40,459 nucleotides of DNA, taken from positions 1 to 40,459 of the forward strand of contig CALVNN010000006.1 of NCBI GenBank assembly GCA_944349765.1, in the 5' to 3' direction. Position 1 is the stretch's first letter. The number at the start of each line of letters is the position of its first letter. This stretch comes from an uncultured Clostridia bacterium. GTDB lineage: Bacteria; Bacillota; Clostridia; Christensenellales; UBA1242. The notes beneath the pieces are model-generated. The model had not been told where the DNA came from and made no database searches. It was given only the letters and a program-made list of their open reading frames with translations. The translations under genes and the position numbers were made by a program. Below are positions 18,156 to 30,200 of the stretch, one piece after another.

Positions 18156-18183
18156 AAAAAGTCGCCTATGCGGCTTTTTTTTA
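18156..18183 (+). terminator. Terminator of the foldase lipoprotein gene
   Basis: AAAAAGTCGC (18156-18165) pairs with GCGGCTTTTT (18170-18179) over a 4-base loop, with one G-U pair, and T runs follow. Confidence 0.85.
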
Positions 18184-18297
18184 TTAAATAAGCTCTAACT
18201 GAAGGTAAATTTATTTTGTCGAATTGTGTTGTTGTAGGTCCATTACTACTACATTTTGTTTACGAAAATATTTTTCAAAAAATTATGGCAATTTTAT

Positions 18298-18326
18298 TTG
18301 ACATATGCTTAAAAAGCATTTACAAT
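18298..18326 (+). promoter_or_regulatory. Promoter of nrdDG with palindrome in the spacer
   Basis: A perfect TTGACA (18298-18303) and TACAAT (18321-18326) are separated by exactly 17 bases. The spacer is filled by the palindrome ATGCTT-AAA-AAGCAT (18305-18319), well placed for a repressor to block polymerase. It does not match the NrdR-box pattern I know. Confidence 0.7.
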
Positions 18327-18361
18327 CTAAATGAAAATTGTTTTTTGGAGGTTATTTTATT

Positions 18362-20665
18362 ATGGTATTAGAAATTCAAAAAAGAGATGGCAGAAAGGTC
18401 GGGTATGATATCAATAAAATAACCCAAGCTATCAATAAAGCTATGAAGAGTCAAGGTATAAACGATATAGAGGCTTGCAAAGATTTGGCACAAAAAGTAC
18501 AAGATTCGTTATTTGTTATGTACGCAGGAGACACACCAAATGTAGAGCAAATACAGGATTTGGTCGAAGAAGCTTTACTAGGCTATAACAAAAAAGTAGC
18601 TAAAGCCTATATAAAGTATCGCACAGATAGGACTCGTGTTCGTGAAATGAATAGTCATTTGATGCAAGTACTAGATGAGTTAACCAACGCTGATGCAAAA
18701 GATTCTGATATGAAACGTGAAAATGGTAACGTAGATGGTAACACCCCTATGGGCACAATGCTTAAATATGGTAGCGAAAGTGCTAAGTATTATTATGACA
18801 AGTTTTTGCTAAGACCAGCTCAGAGCAAAGCACATCGTGAAGGTGATATACATATACACGATTTTGACTTTTATGCACTTACGACAACTTGCTGTCAAAT
18901 AGACTTGATTAAGCTGTTTGAAAATGGTTTTGGTACGGGTCATGGCTTTTTACGAGAACCAAAAGACATACTGAGTTATAGTGCTCTTGCTTGTATAGCA
19001 ATTCAAGCCAATCAAAATGACCAACACGGAGGACAAAGTATACCAAACTTTGACTATGCTTTGGCAATAGGTGTCAGAAAAACATACGCTAGGATATACA
19101 GGAATAACTTTGTTACTGCGGTAGAATTTATCAAAGGCAAAGAAGCTGGAGAAAGAGCTAATGCACTACTAAATCAGATGATAGAAGACGGTTACGTCCC
19201 TAGTCTAGAAAGGACACAAAAATATATAGATAAAGAAAAAGAAGTGTTTGACTGGTTAGGTCCATATCTTGATGAGGTAATAAAGTTTACTATCCCTAAA
19301 TCATATAAAGAAACTGACCGCCTCACCTATCAAGCTATGGAGGCCCTCGTACATAATCTAAATACAATGCATTCAAGAGCGGGTGCTCAAGTACCTTTTT
19401 CTTCAATAAACTATGGCACCGACACCTCAAAAGAAGGTCAAATGGTTATGGAAAATCTACTAGATGCTACTAAAGCTGGATTAGGTAATGGCGAGACACC
19501 AATATTCCCTATTCAAATATTTAAGGTAAAAGATGGTGTAAACTACAATCCAGGCGACCCTAATTATTATTTGTTTGAGAAAGCTTGTGCCGTAAGTGCT
19601 AAGAGATTATTTCCTAATTTTAGCTTTATTGACGCACCATTTAATGCTCAATACTACAAAGAAGGTCTTCCAGAGACAGAGGTGGCTTATATGGGATGTC
19701 GTACTAGAGTGCTAGGTAATGTTCACGATAAATCACGTGAAATAGCGTATGGTAGGGGCAATTTAAGTTTTACTTCGATAAACCTACCTAGACTTGCTAT
19801 AAAAAGCAAGCAAAATCTCAATACCTTTTACAAATTGTTAGATAAAGAACTATCACTTGTTAAAAGACAACTTTTGGATAGATTTAAAATACAATGCTCT
19901 AAAAGAGTTAAAAACTTCCCATTCCTTATGGGACAAGGCGTCTGGATAGATAGTGAAAATTTAGGTCCTAATGACGACTTGCACGAAGTACTAAGACACG
20001 GTACATTATCTATTGGGTTTATTGGGCTAGCCGAAACACTAGTATCCCTTATAGGTAAACACCATGGTGAAAGCGAACAAGCCCAACAACTAGGCTTAGA
20101 GATAATCAAACATATGAGAGATTATACAGATAGAATAAGCAAGTCAACTAAGTTAAACTTTACACTGCTTGCGACACCTGCTGAAGGATTAAGTGGTAGA
20201 TTTGTAAAAATGGATAAGAAAAGGTATGGTGTCATCCCTGGCGTAACTGATAGAGAGTATTATACAAATAGCTTCCACATACCTGTATACTATCATATAT
20301 CAGCTGAAGAAAAAATCAAACTAGAAGCACCATACCACGCATTAACCAACGCAGGTCATATCACTTATGTTGAGCTTGACGGTAATATGGCAAATAATGT
20401 AGAAGCCTTTAAGAGCGTTATAAGATGTATGCACGACTATGGCGTAGGTTATGGTAGTGTAAATCACCCAGTAGATAGAGACCCTGTTTGTGGTTATGTG
20501 GGTATCATAGGGGATACTTGCCCACACTGCGGGCGTAAAGAAGACGATAGAAAATTCGAACGTATTAGACGTATCACTGGTTATCTAGTTGGGACACTAG
20601 ACAGATTTAACAACGCTAAACGTGCCGAAGAAAGGGATAGAGTAAAACACAATGTCAAATATTAG
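18362..20665 (+). CDS. nrdD: Anaerobic ribonucleoside-triphosphate reductase (class III)
   Basis: The protein has 767 residues from the ATG at 18362, which has GGAGG ten bases upstream; a TTG eight codons earlier is disfavoured. It makes deoxynucleotides without oxygen. An ATP-cone (about 1-95, IQKRDGRKVGYDINKITQAI) gives allosteric control. Active-site Cys lie in TTTCCQID (near 175). The glycyl-radical motif RITGYLVGTLDRF is near 745, with the zinc-site region just before it: DPVCGYVG...TCPHCG. Only three cysteines are seen there; Asp occupies the first position of the expected C-x-x-C. It overlaps nrdG by 14 bases. No aerobic reductase is present in the window, in keeping with an anaerobe. 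Confidence 0.96.
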   Translation: MVLEIQKRDGRKVGYDINKITQAINKAMKSQGINDIEACKDLAQKVQDSLFVMYAGDTPNVEQIQDLVEEALLGYNKKVAKAYIKYRTDRTRVREMNSHLMQVLDELTNADAKDSDMKRENGNVDGNTPMGTMLKYGSESAKYYYDKFLLRPAQSKAHREGDIHIHDFDFYALTTTCCQIDLIKLFENGFGTGHGFLREPKDILSYSALACIAIQANQNDQHGGQSIPNFDYALAIGVRKTYARIYRNNFVTAVEFIKGKEAGERANALLNQMIEDGYVPSLERTQKYIDKEKEVFDWLGPYLDEVIKFTIPKSYKETDRLTYQAMEALVHNLNTMHSRAGAQVPFSSINYGTDTSKEGQMVMENLLDATKAGLGNGETPIFPIQIFKVKDGVNYNPGDPNYYLFEKACAVSAKRLFPNFSFIDAPFNAQYYKEGLPETEVAYMGCRTRVLGNVHDKSREIAYGRGNLSFTSINLPRLAIKSKQNLNTFYKLLDKELSLVKRQLLDRFKIQCSKRVKNFPFLMGQGVWIDSENLGPNDDLHEVLRHGTLSIGFIGLAETLVSLIGKHHGESEQAQQLGLEIIKHMRDYTDRISKSTKLNFTLLATPAEGLSGRFVKMDKKRYGVIPGVTDREYYTNSFHIPVYYHISAEEKIKLEAPYHALTNAGHITYVELDGNMANNVEAFKSVIRCMHDYGVGYGSVNHPVDRDPVCGYVGIIGDTCPHCGRKEDDRKFERIRRITGYLVGTLDRFNNAKRAEERDRVKHNVKY

Positions 20666-21155
20666 AATAGCTGGTATAGTGCACGATAGCATAACCGATG
20701 GTGTAGGCCTAAGAATAGCTATATTCACGCAAGGATGTCCGCATAAGTGCAAAGGATGCCATAATCCTGATACTCACGACTTTAACGGCGGATATACTGT
20801 AACAAGCGATGAGTTGATAGCTACTATAGACAAATCTCACATAATCACTGGAGTAACCTTTAGCGGTGGAGAACCAATGTGTCAAGCTAAAGCTCTGCTA
20901 CCTGTCGCTAAATATGTAAAGATAAGGGGGCTCAACTTGTGTATCTACACTGGCTACACCTTTGAAAAATTATTGACTTTAGGGCAAGACGTTATGGAAT
21001 TATTAAAACTTGCTGATGTAATAGTAGATGGTCCCTTTGATATAAATCAAAAATCTTATGAATTGAAGTTTATGGGGTCTAAAAATCAAAGACCTATTGA
21101 TGTACAAAAAACTTTAGCTTCTCAAGAAATTACCTTAGCTGAAGGTTGGTTATAG
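20652..21155 (+). CDS. nrdG: Anaerobic RNR activating enzyme (radical SAM)
   Basis: The protein has 167 residues. It generates the glycyl radical on NrdD using S-adenosylmethionine and a 4Fe-4S cluster bound by C29, C33 and C36 (GCPHKCKGCHNPD). TFSGGEPM is the SAM-binding GGE motif. VIVDGPFDI and a C-terminal region typical of NrdG follow. It overlaps the end of nrdD by 14 bases and ends at the terminator at 21162-21189. Confidence 0.96.
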   Translation: MSNIRIAGIVHDSITDGVGLRIAIFTQGCPHKCKGCHNPDTHDFNGGYTVTSDELIATIDKSHIITGVTFSGGEPMCQAKALLPVAKYVKIRGLNLCIYTGYTFEKLLTLGQDVMELLKLADVIVDGPFDINQKSYELKFMGSKNQRPIDVQKTLASQEITLAEGWL

Positions 21156-21161
21156 TTAACA

Positions 21162-21189
21162 AAAACCGTTAGTTTTCACTAACGGTTTT
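21162..21189 (+). terminator. Terminator of nrdDG
   Basis: AAAACCGTTAG (21162-21172) pairs perfectly with CTAACGGTTTT (21179-21189) over a 6-base loop, then TATATTTTATT. Confidence 0.85.
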
Positions 21190-21213
21190 ATATTTTATTA
21201 ATGGTTTTTATAT

Positions 21214-21253
21214 AAAAAAGTTCTCTACATAACATTATGTAGGGAACTTTTTT
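21214..21253. terminator. Strong bidirectional terminator between convergent nrdG and the giant lipoprotein
   Basis: A long hairpin of about 19 pairs (arms 21214-21232 and 21235-21253, one G-T pair) has A runs on the left and T runs on the right. It lies 4 bases beyond the stop codon of the minus-strand giant gene and serves both strands. Confidence 0.85.
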
Positions 21254-21256
21254 TTG

Positions 21257-24200
21257 TTAATTCAGCTCAATAGCTAATATTACTCTTCCATAAGTAGCAC
21301 TATACACGAAAGCATCTCCTAATTTCTCAGAAACATTTGCACCTAAACTACTCATAGTTATTACTTCAAACATTCCTGAATAGTTACCGCTACCTATAGG
21401 GTTTGCTAAAGTCGTAACGGTAGTGTATACATTGCTTATTGTAATAGTGTCACTAGCAGAACCAATCAACCATCCGTTGATTTGGCTACCACTCGAAGAA
21501 GTACCAACAGATGTTGCTAATACCTCGCCTGCATTGTAGAAGTTATATACATAGCAGTTTGCTCTACCAGCTAAACCACCTGCATAACTATTACCGTTTA
21601 TCTTAGCTCTAGAGGTAACGCTACCTATATTGTAACTATTATTTACAATATATCTTACGCCACTAGTAGATAGTATTCTACCAGCTAAACCACCTGCATT
21701 TGGCTCCATATTGTCTGCGTAAGTACCATACACTGTACCTAAGTTATACGAATTGCTGATTACTGAGTTTACATAACCGCTCAATCCACCAACTAAAGTA
21801 CCAGTGATACTACCAGCATTACCGCAATTTACTATACCTAATCCAGTATCATTAGTTGTAGTAATGTATCCGACAATACCGCCACTATACATAATAAGTG
21901 AAGTAGAATTATTAGTTCTGACAATGTTACTTGCATTGTAACAATCTTGAATTAAAGAACCACTCCCAGTAGCATAACCTACAAGCCCACCTATATAGTA
22001 GGAAATAGAGTTACTACTTGCATAGCCCACGTTAATATTTGAATTAGTCACATCGCAATTAACAACTCTAGTGCTTGTAGCGTATCCGACTATAAAGCCG
22101 ACATTTGTACGCTCTAATCTATTTACAGAAAGTGTCGAGTTGGATAACCTAATATTTTGTATTGTAGCACCACTGGTTGCTTTAAACAATCCAAAATTCT
22201 CGTCATTTACTGTAGCATTTATATTATAGATAGAGTAATTACCACCATCATAAGTACCGCTGAATGGTTTCTCTCTTGTACCAACTGAGTAGAACCCATC
22301 TGCAAAATTAATATCATTCATCTGTACAAAATAGAAGTTACTTGTATAGTAGAAGCTCATACGTCCAAACTGCTCTGCGGTACTGATCTGGTAAGGGTCG
22401 GTCACACTACCATTACCACCTGCAAATAGGTCGTGCGTGCCACTTACACCGTTTATCATATTAACTATGCTAAACTCAGTATCGCCTATATAGTATCTGC
22501 CATCTATTATATCTATCTGGTCGAAGTTGTACAATTCTTCCTGAGCTGTACTACCATCTCTTCTAATAATCAAATAAGGTTCATAGTCGTTAGCACCTAT
22601 GTAGCTACTTGCTAAACTATTACTTACTATAGCTCTAACCGCTATATTATAGATGCCTAACTCAGCAGGATAGAAGATTGGACTGTCTACTACAGTCTTA
22701 CCTAAGGTAGGTGTAGCAGATATTGAAGCTCTGTACATATAGAACACTTCATATTCTAGACTTATACCGCTAGCTATAGCTGGCTCATCCCAAGTGAATG
22801 CTCTCAGTGACGTATCAAATACCAAATTTGATGGTGTATCTGGTTTGGTAATCTGTATCTCAGAAGTATATTCACTGCTTAAAGCATTATAGCTATCTTC
22901 TGCATACGGCAAAGGCAATGCTTGTAGACTTATTCTATAAGAACCTGTTAATAAATTACTTAACAATTCATTTAAGTTTATTTGATAGTGTGTTGAGCCT
23001 ACTATGCCATCAACAACATTAGAATCATCCACTTCAAACTCATAGTACCTAATATAATCGCCATCACCGACCAACTTAATTCTATACTTAGTTGTAACTA
23101 TATTACTGTCGTTGAAGTTATACTCTACAGCTTGCCACCTTAAGTTTAGATACTCTGATTCATCAATAATAATCTCGACTTGTCTAGGCGTATTTAACTT
23201 AAATACATTTGTGTATGTAACGCTTTCAAAGGTATACTCAAATTCTCTAAACTTAGAATTTACATAATGGCTATCCCCTATAGCTCTAACTGATATAGAT
23301 TCATATTCGCCTTGTGGATAGTTATCACCAATCAACTCAAAATAATACTTACCAAAGCTTGTATCATAAGCTGAAGTACGTGCTGTGATTGTACTATCTC
23401 CAAATTTAGCTACTACTTCATACTCTGTAGCATTTTCTACTGGGTCAAAGTAAATCACTCCATTATATATCATAATGCCTTGTACTTCATTGAGTTTCTC
23501 AATAATCAACTCACTACCTATAGCAGAGCTTGTCAGCAATCTAGTACCATTTTCATTGTAAGGTACGGTATTGCCAACTACTTTAACCGCTAAGTTGTGT
23601 TTGTCGCTACTTATCTCGTCTCTAAACTCAGATTGTTGTACTGTAATCAAGTTATCTTCATAGGTCACACCATTGATTACTAGATAGAAACCTGTATGAC
23701 CGCTACCTGTATAGTTCCACTTGATGATACCGCCGTCAACATAAACTTCAGTAGGTGCAGAAAGTCTTGTCGCTTGTATAGCATAGCTAGCACTACTGCT
23801 TGCATACAATAATCTTTCTGACGTGTCGCTGATAACCACATCACCGACAGCTCTGATAGTTATATTGTATGTACCTTGAAGCACTTCATTATTCAGTTCA
23901 TAGTAGCAATACTCGTTATCAGTTATGAAATCACCATTTGATCTAGACACTATAAAGGTATAATGTTCATTATTATTTACACCGACTAGGTCTATCTCAT
24001 ATTTATCTACTGGTTTATTCGTATCAAAATAACTGATTTCCCATTGTAACTTACCTAAGGTATTACCTATTCTAGTAAGTGTGGACAATTTCTCAACCAA
24101 TCCATACTCACCAAACTCACTGTCTAGATATTCTACACCATCACCTAAAGCCTTTATTCGTAAATTATAAGTACCAGCACCTAAAGATTCTGGTAATCTA

Positions 24201-27200
24201 TAGGTGATAACGCCGTCGTTGTTTTCAAATTCAACATTGTCATATCTAAACACTTCACTATTTTCGGTATTAACAACCTCAACATAGTATCCACTTGCAC
24301 CGCTAACGGCATTCCAACTTATCTTACCATCTATGATAGTAAATGGGAACTCTCCACTAGTCGGTACGTTAAGTATTGTAGTGGTTACTTTTTTACTTGT
24401 ATTAGAAGTCAAGTAAATAGTACTGTCACCTTTTGTACGCACATAGATAGCATAGGTATCTGGTGCTAATTGAAGTTCGTTTAAGTCGTAACTATTATTG
24501 TTTCTTGCAAGTTCTACAACTTTAAGAATATTATCAGAACCTTGATCCACAAACAATTCGTAACCGTTGTTGTTATCCATATTGTTCCAATGCAGTACAC
24601 CATCTTCAATATAGATGTCATCAGTAACCTTTAGTATTTCAACATTAAATTCGGCACTATAGTTACTCGTTATATATCCCACACCATCAGTCAAGCTAAC
24701 ACTATTACCCATATTAGCTATCTTAAATGTGTATGATCCAGAGCCAAGACTATCAAAATATTCGTTGAGAAGCATCATAAAATATTCGTTAGTATTATCA
24801 AATTGCCCTACATTAAAGAACTCTATTATATTTGTTCTTAATGCTTCAATCTCTTCTTCGGTCAACTCTTCACCGGTCGTATCATCTGACTCAATAACAC
24901 CATTATAATATGCGTATACACGAACATTGCCCAAAGGTCTATTAGCATTTATTATACTTTGATTGAGCCCCGTAGCAAAGTCTTTGCTAGTACACCAATG
25001 CAATTTACCTTGGTCTAAGAAAGTATCATAATCGCCTACCTCAGGGGCTGATAACTTATAAATGGTTTGGTTATCACTGTAGCCACTATCTACTATAAAT
25101 CCACCATCACCTAAAGCTTTTACCTTAATGTCGTGCTTACCTATTGATTCAGTCAAGAATTCATAAGAACTAGCTCCATTTATAGTCTTCACTATAGCAT
25201 TGTCTATAGTCACTTCATAAGCATTGACACCACCTTCCCAGGTCAAAACGCCTTTGTCGGTCTTGAAGTTATTTGGTGCAGATAAGTATGTTATAGTTTT
25301 GACAGCACTATTCATACTATTTGTATAATAGCTATCGCCATATGCCACAACGACTACATTTACCATTATTGTAGTGTCTTGAAGCAATTCAGCGAAAGGT
25401 TTTAAGTAACTTGTAGTTTGGGTAATTACTTGAAGTTGCTCTACTTGCATCTCGCCTTCTTCATCTACGTAACTATAGCTACCTATTACGTAATATCCAG
25501 ATGCATGATCTACTTTATCCCACGTGAGCAAGCCATTTGACATACTTACATTAGTTGGGGACGCTAACTGTACACCAACTGTAGGACTAACCGCGTCTGA
25601 CCAATCTGAAGTAAAGTTCAAATCATCACCAACAGCTCTATATCTAAAATTAGCTTTTGTATTGACTTTATTCGATTGTATGCTATACATCGTTGAATAA
25701 ACTTCGTCTGTAATGTCTACCGAGATGTAATTTCTAGCGTTGCCATATTCATATTCAAAATATTTTGGCTCTATTATGACTATACCGCCGCCCTCTTCAC
25801 CTTCGCTACCATCACCTGATTCTGCTGGTTGCTTGTAAGTAACTTCACTTAGTTTGAAGAAACCTTGAATAATGTCAGGGCTACTTGGTCTAGCAAGTTT
25901 GTAACCGCTAACTGCGTCAGAATATGATGAATTTACCAAAACATTAGAAGTACCGCTTTGACTATTCATATAAGCTTTTAAGCTAACCTTATAGTCGCCC
26001 GCCTGGAATTCTGTACCCAAAGAATACTCAGTAACATCGCCAACATTTACTTTAACGCCATTGATATCTAGCACATAAAGCACGGCACCATACACATCTT
26101 CCCAAACAAGTTTACCACCAGACAAGCGTATATTAGAAGCATCACCATCGGTAATGTTGAAGGTAACTTCATTTGAATTGTTACTATTTACATACTGCTC
26201 GGTATCGCCAACTGCAATTACTTTAGCAGAATTTAATCCGTCCTGCGTATACTCCAACTCGTCAATAGATATATAGGTTTGACTCGTGTATACTACATTA
26301 CCTGCAATGATTACATTATATCCCGTAGCATTGGCTACTGCATCCCACTTAATAGCATAATCGGATGTTGAATCATTGGTTAATTTTTCCACTAAAGCAA
26401 CAGGGGCTACTAACTTTTGAACAACCTTTTCATTAGAAAAGTTACTTCTTACAAAGCTGATTCCGTCACCTAAAGCACGTACGCTTATCGTATACTCACC
26501 AGCCACATACTTATCTGTAAGCTCAAACTCTCTAGTATTGACATCGGTAATAGTCACTAATTCGGTAGTATCGCCTATAACTACTTTTACCTCGTAGCCC
26601 ACAATACCCACCTGGCTAGCTGTCCAAACAATCTTGTTATTAACAAGTTCATCGCTAATAACTGGAGCTTCAAGCTTCACAATATTTTCCACACTTTCGT
26701 AAGTACTTGGAAGATATCTCGTCTCATCGCCAGCCAAACATCTGACTCTAATCTCAAATGTATCAGCTAGCAATTCATCGCTGATAGTAAATTGTGCAAG
26801 TTTAGTAGTATATGTCTTAGTTGTTGTACCAACAAATACTATCTCATACTCAAATTCATTAAATGTTACCAAAGGATTTGCATCAAATGTAATTGTATTA
26901 TTTACAACCTGCAATCCGCTAACTGGAGCCAATCTAGTAACCGTAATAGCCTCAGAATAATCACTATTTATGTAAGTAGTAGAATCACCCTTGATAGCCA
27001 CACTTACCGTATAATCGCCTACTCCTGTGAAGTCATACAGAGTAGATAAATCAGGGCTTGATACTTCGACAAAAGTGTCATTATCTTCATAAGTGATTTT
27101 TATAATGTAATTGTCATAACCTTCACTAGCTGTGACTGCAATATTTTGTGATTTATGAGTCACTTGATTAGGTGCTTCTGGTTTTGTTATAGTTACACCA

Positions 27201-30200
27201 CTACTTGCTTTACCATTGACTATGTATTCGCCATTTCCTTTAGCAACAACAGTTAATGTATAAGTATCGCTAGTAAGCTCTGTATTGATTGTTATTGTGT
27301 CACTAGTATCAAATTCATCACTGTAAACGTTTTCTCCAGTACCTGTATAAATGATTATGTATCCACTAGCATCACCGACATCTGTAGTAACAAAAGTAAT
27401 GGTAGAATTGTTAGAAATTGCTACATTTGATACCACTCCTAGAACGGTGATATCACTTTCTAAACTTACAAAATCACTATCCAGTACATTAACTTCTGTA
27501 GAAACAGCTTTAACCTTGACAGAATAAGTGCCTTTATCTAGTCCTAAGGTAGTCAAATCAAATTGATTAGTCGACACGCTATATTCTTGGTCATTTAACA
27601 TCACTACATAACCAGTAGCGTTATTAACTTCTGACCAATGTAGGATATTATTTTGTATGTAAAACCTTTCAGTTGTATCTAATTTTAAGATATTAGAAAC
27701 TATAGCAGGATTACTACTTACATTCTGAACATAATCACCGACCGTAATTACACCTATCTCATACTCACCGCTTGCATCAAAAGTCAACTCAATTCCATTT
27801 ACATCGTATACAAAATCATAAGTATTAGTCTCGCCATCTATAATTATTAATATTTGGTAATTGTCATAATCTTCAACTTGTGCAAATGTCAAAGTATCCT
27901 TATTGAAGGAAACGTTAGTTACGCTAGGTAATTTATTTATCGTGATTGTATTGCTAATAGGTGACTCGACCTTTAGCTCGCCATCACCAGCGACTTTGAC
28001 AGCAACAGTCCATTCGCCTTCAGTCACATCCAAAGGTATAACCGCATAATTTTCACTAGCTGATTGTCTAATTGTGGTTTGACCTTGTGTGTATATGACT
28101 ACGTATCCATTTTCGTTAGTGGTAGCAGTCCAGGTCAAGTATTTATTCTGAGCGTCAAGTTTTAGTCCGTTAGTACCGCCTAATACCTCAATATTATCTA
28201 TTTCAGTAGCGGTACCGCTGATAGTTGTCTTACCATTGCCTTCAGTGACCACAACAGCTTTATATACGCCACTTTCAAGTACAGTCAAATCAAAGTTATC
28301 AGTAGATACTATTTCTTCGACTACTTTATTTTCACCTTCATATATTCTTACGGTATACTGAGCATTATTTGTATAATCCCAAGTAAGTTTATTGTCGCTT
28401 ACAGTCAAGCCAGTAGTTTCACTATATTTTGTTACTACAAAATCATCACTCATACTTGATGAAGGCTTGCTATTATCACTACTTACAGCTCTTACATTAA
28501 ATATATAATCTCTTGCTTTATCAAAAGTGCTTAGCATAACTCCAAATGAATTTGTATCAGCTTCGCCAAATTTACTTCCATCTAAGTATATCTCATACTT
28601 AGCACCCTCTATCGCATCCCAAGACAAGGTATAAATCTCGTCATTAACATTACCATCTATATTGGTTGGGGTAGATAGTTTTGTAAAATCTAAAGGATTT
28701 TCTATATCATAGTAAATACTATCAATATTGATCTTGCCATCGCCTATAGCACTAATAGTTATCTTAGTCACCACGCCACCAGCAACTTGTTTGTCACTTA
28801 GGTCAAAAGTAGTGGCTTTTATGACGTTAGTATAGTCAGTAACAATCTCTTCACCGACTAAATACTGAATAGCTAATTTATATCCCACAGCATTTGATAC
28901 TGCTTGCCAACTAATAATAGAGTTTGTTGGTTGTGTCTCATAGATAATTGATGGGGCTTTAAGAACATTAAATCCTATAATAGTCTTATCAGAGCTAGAC
29001 ACAAAATCGTTATGATTTGCAATAACGGCTATGTTGTACACTCCGCCCTCTAAATGGAAATCTCTAATATCATAGCTTAATTCATTAGTAGTATGGGTCT
29101 TAACCACTTCACCGGACTCAGGGTTTAATACATTAAGCGTATAACTTGCATCATCCAACACTTTATTCCAAGACAAAATATTATTGTCAATGCTTAATCC
29201 CTCTACTAAAAGACGCGTAATAGTAAGGGTGTTGCTTGCCTTAGATTTGATATATGTATTATTCTCCAAATCACTTATTGCATACACAATTATATTATGT
29301 TCACCCTCAGCGGAATCAATAAAGCTTCTATATGTATCGCCCTCATTTTCTATAATAGCATCCACCTTAGCTCCATCTATCCACACTTCATAGCCACTAG
29401 CATTTTCTACCTTATTCCACTCAACGTAATTTCCATTTCTTGTTATTACTGGTGAAGACAAACGCTCAACCGTAATATATGTAAATCTTGAGGTATAATA
29501 AGGGCTATTTTCTTGAGGTGTACCCACTGTATAAAGTTTTAAATCATATTCGGTACCACTAACAAAATCAAAAGGTTCTTCATTCACGACAAAGCTTTCT
29601 AAGTCAAAATATTTCTCAGTAGTTGTGCCTAGTATAGTCTCAGTGTCATCTTCACCCACAAGCACTGCAACATACCTACTATCATCATAATCACCCTCAG
29701 TGGTGAATTCTAATGTAGTCCCATTGACAACCACATTTTGAGGCTCATACATTCTACGACCTTCTAACGCCAACGAATAGCTACTAGTTATAACATCATT
29801 ATCGTTTCCGACTAATGCTATAGCTATATATATAGTACCCCCGCCAACATTTGTAAGTTCATCTAATGACAATGTCTCGTCAGCTTCTACACCGACCAGC
29901 CTTGTATACAATTCATTACCTTCACTATCAGTAAACGTGAATAGATAGTGGAAATAATTTTGCAATACATTATTGCCATCTGGGCGTTGTCCCTTTGATA
30001 CTGAATTAACTAATTCCGCAGGCTTACCAATCAATATGCCATTTGCCAAGCTCCAGGTAAATTGATATCCCTCGCCAACACTGCTATAACTAAAGTTGAC
30101 AGGTGGCAACAATTTATAAAAGGATGTAGTAGCTTCACTATAATCCGAATCAAAATAATTACCACCATTAGCACCTTTTGCCTTGACTGCTAAAGTGAAA

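Noticed and set aside
18338..18361. TTG start eight codons upstream for nrdD
   Set aside because: The extra residues overlap the GGAGG site that serves the ATG at 18362, and the protein family starts at that ATG.
18148..18361. NrdR-box pair upstream of nrdD
   Set aside because: I looked for two ACA-AT-rich-TGT 16-mers in tandem and found none. Only the ATGCTT palindrome is present.
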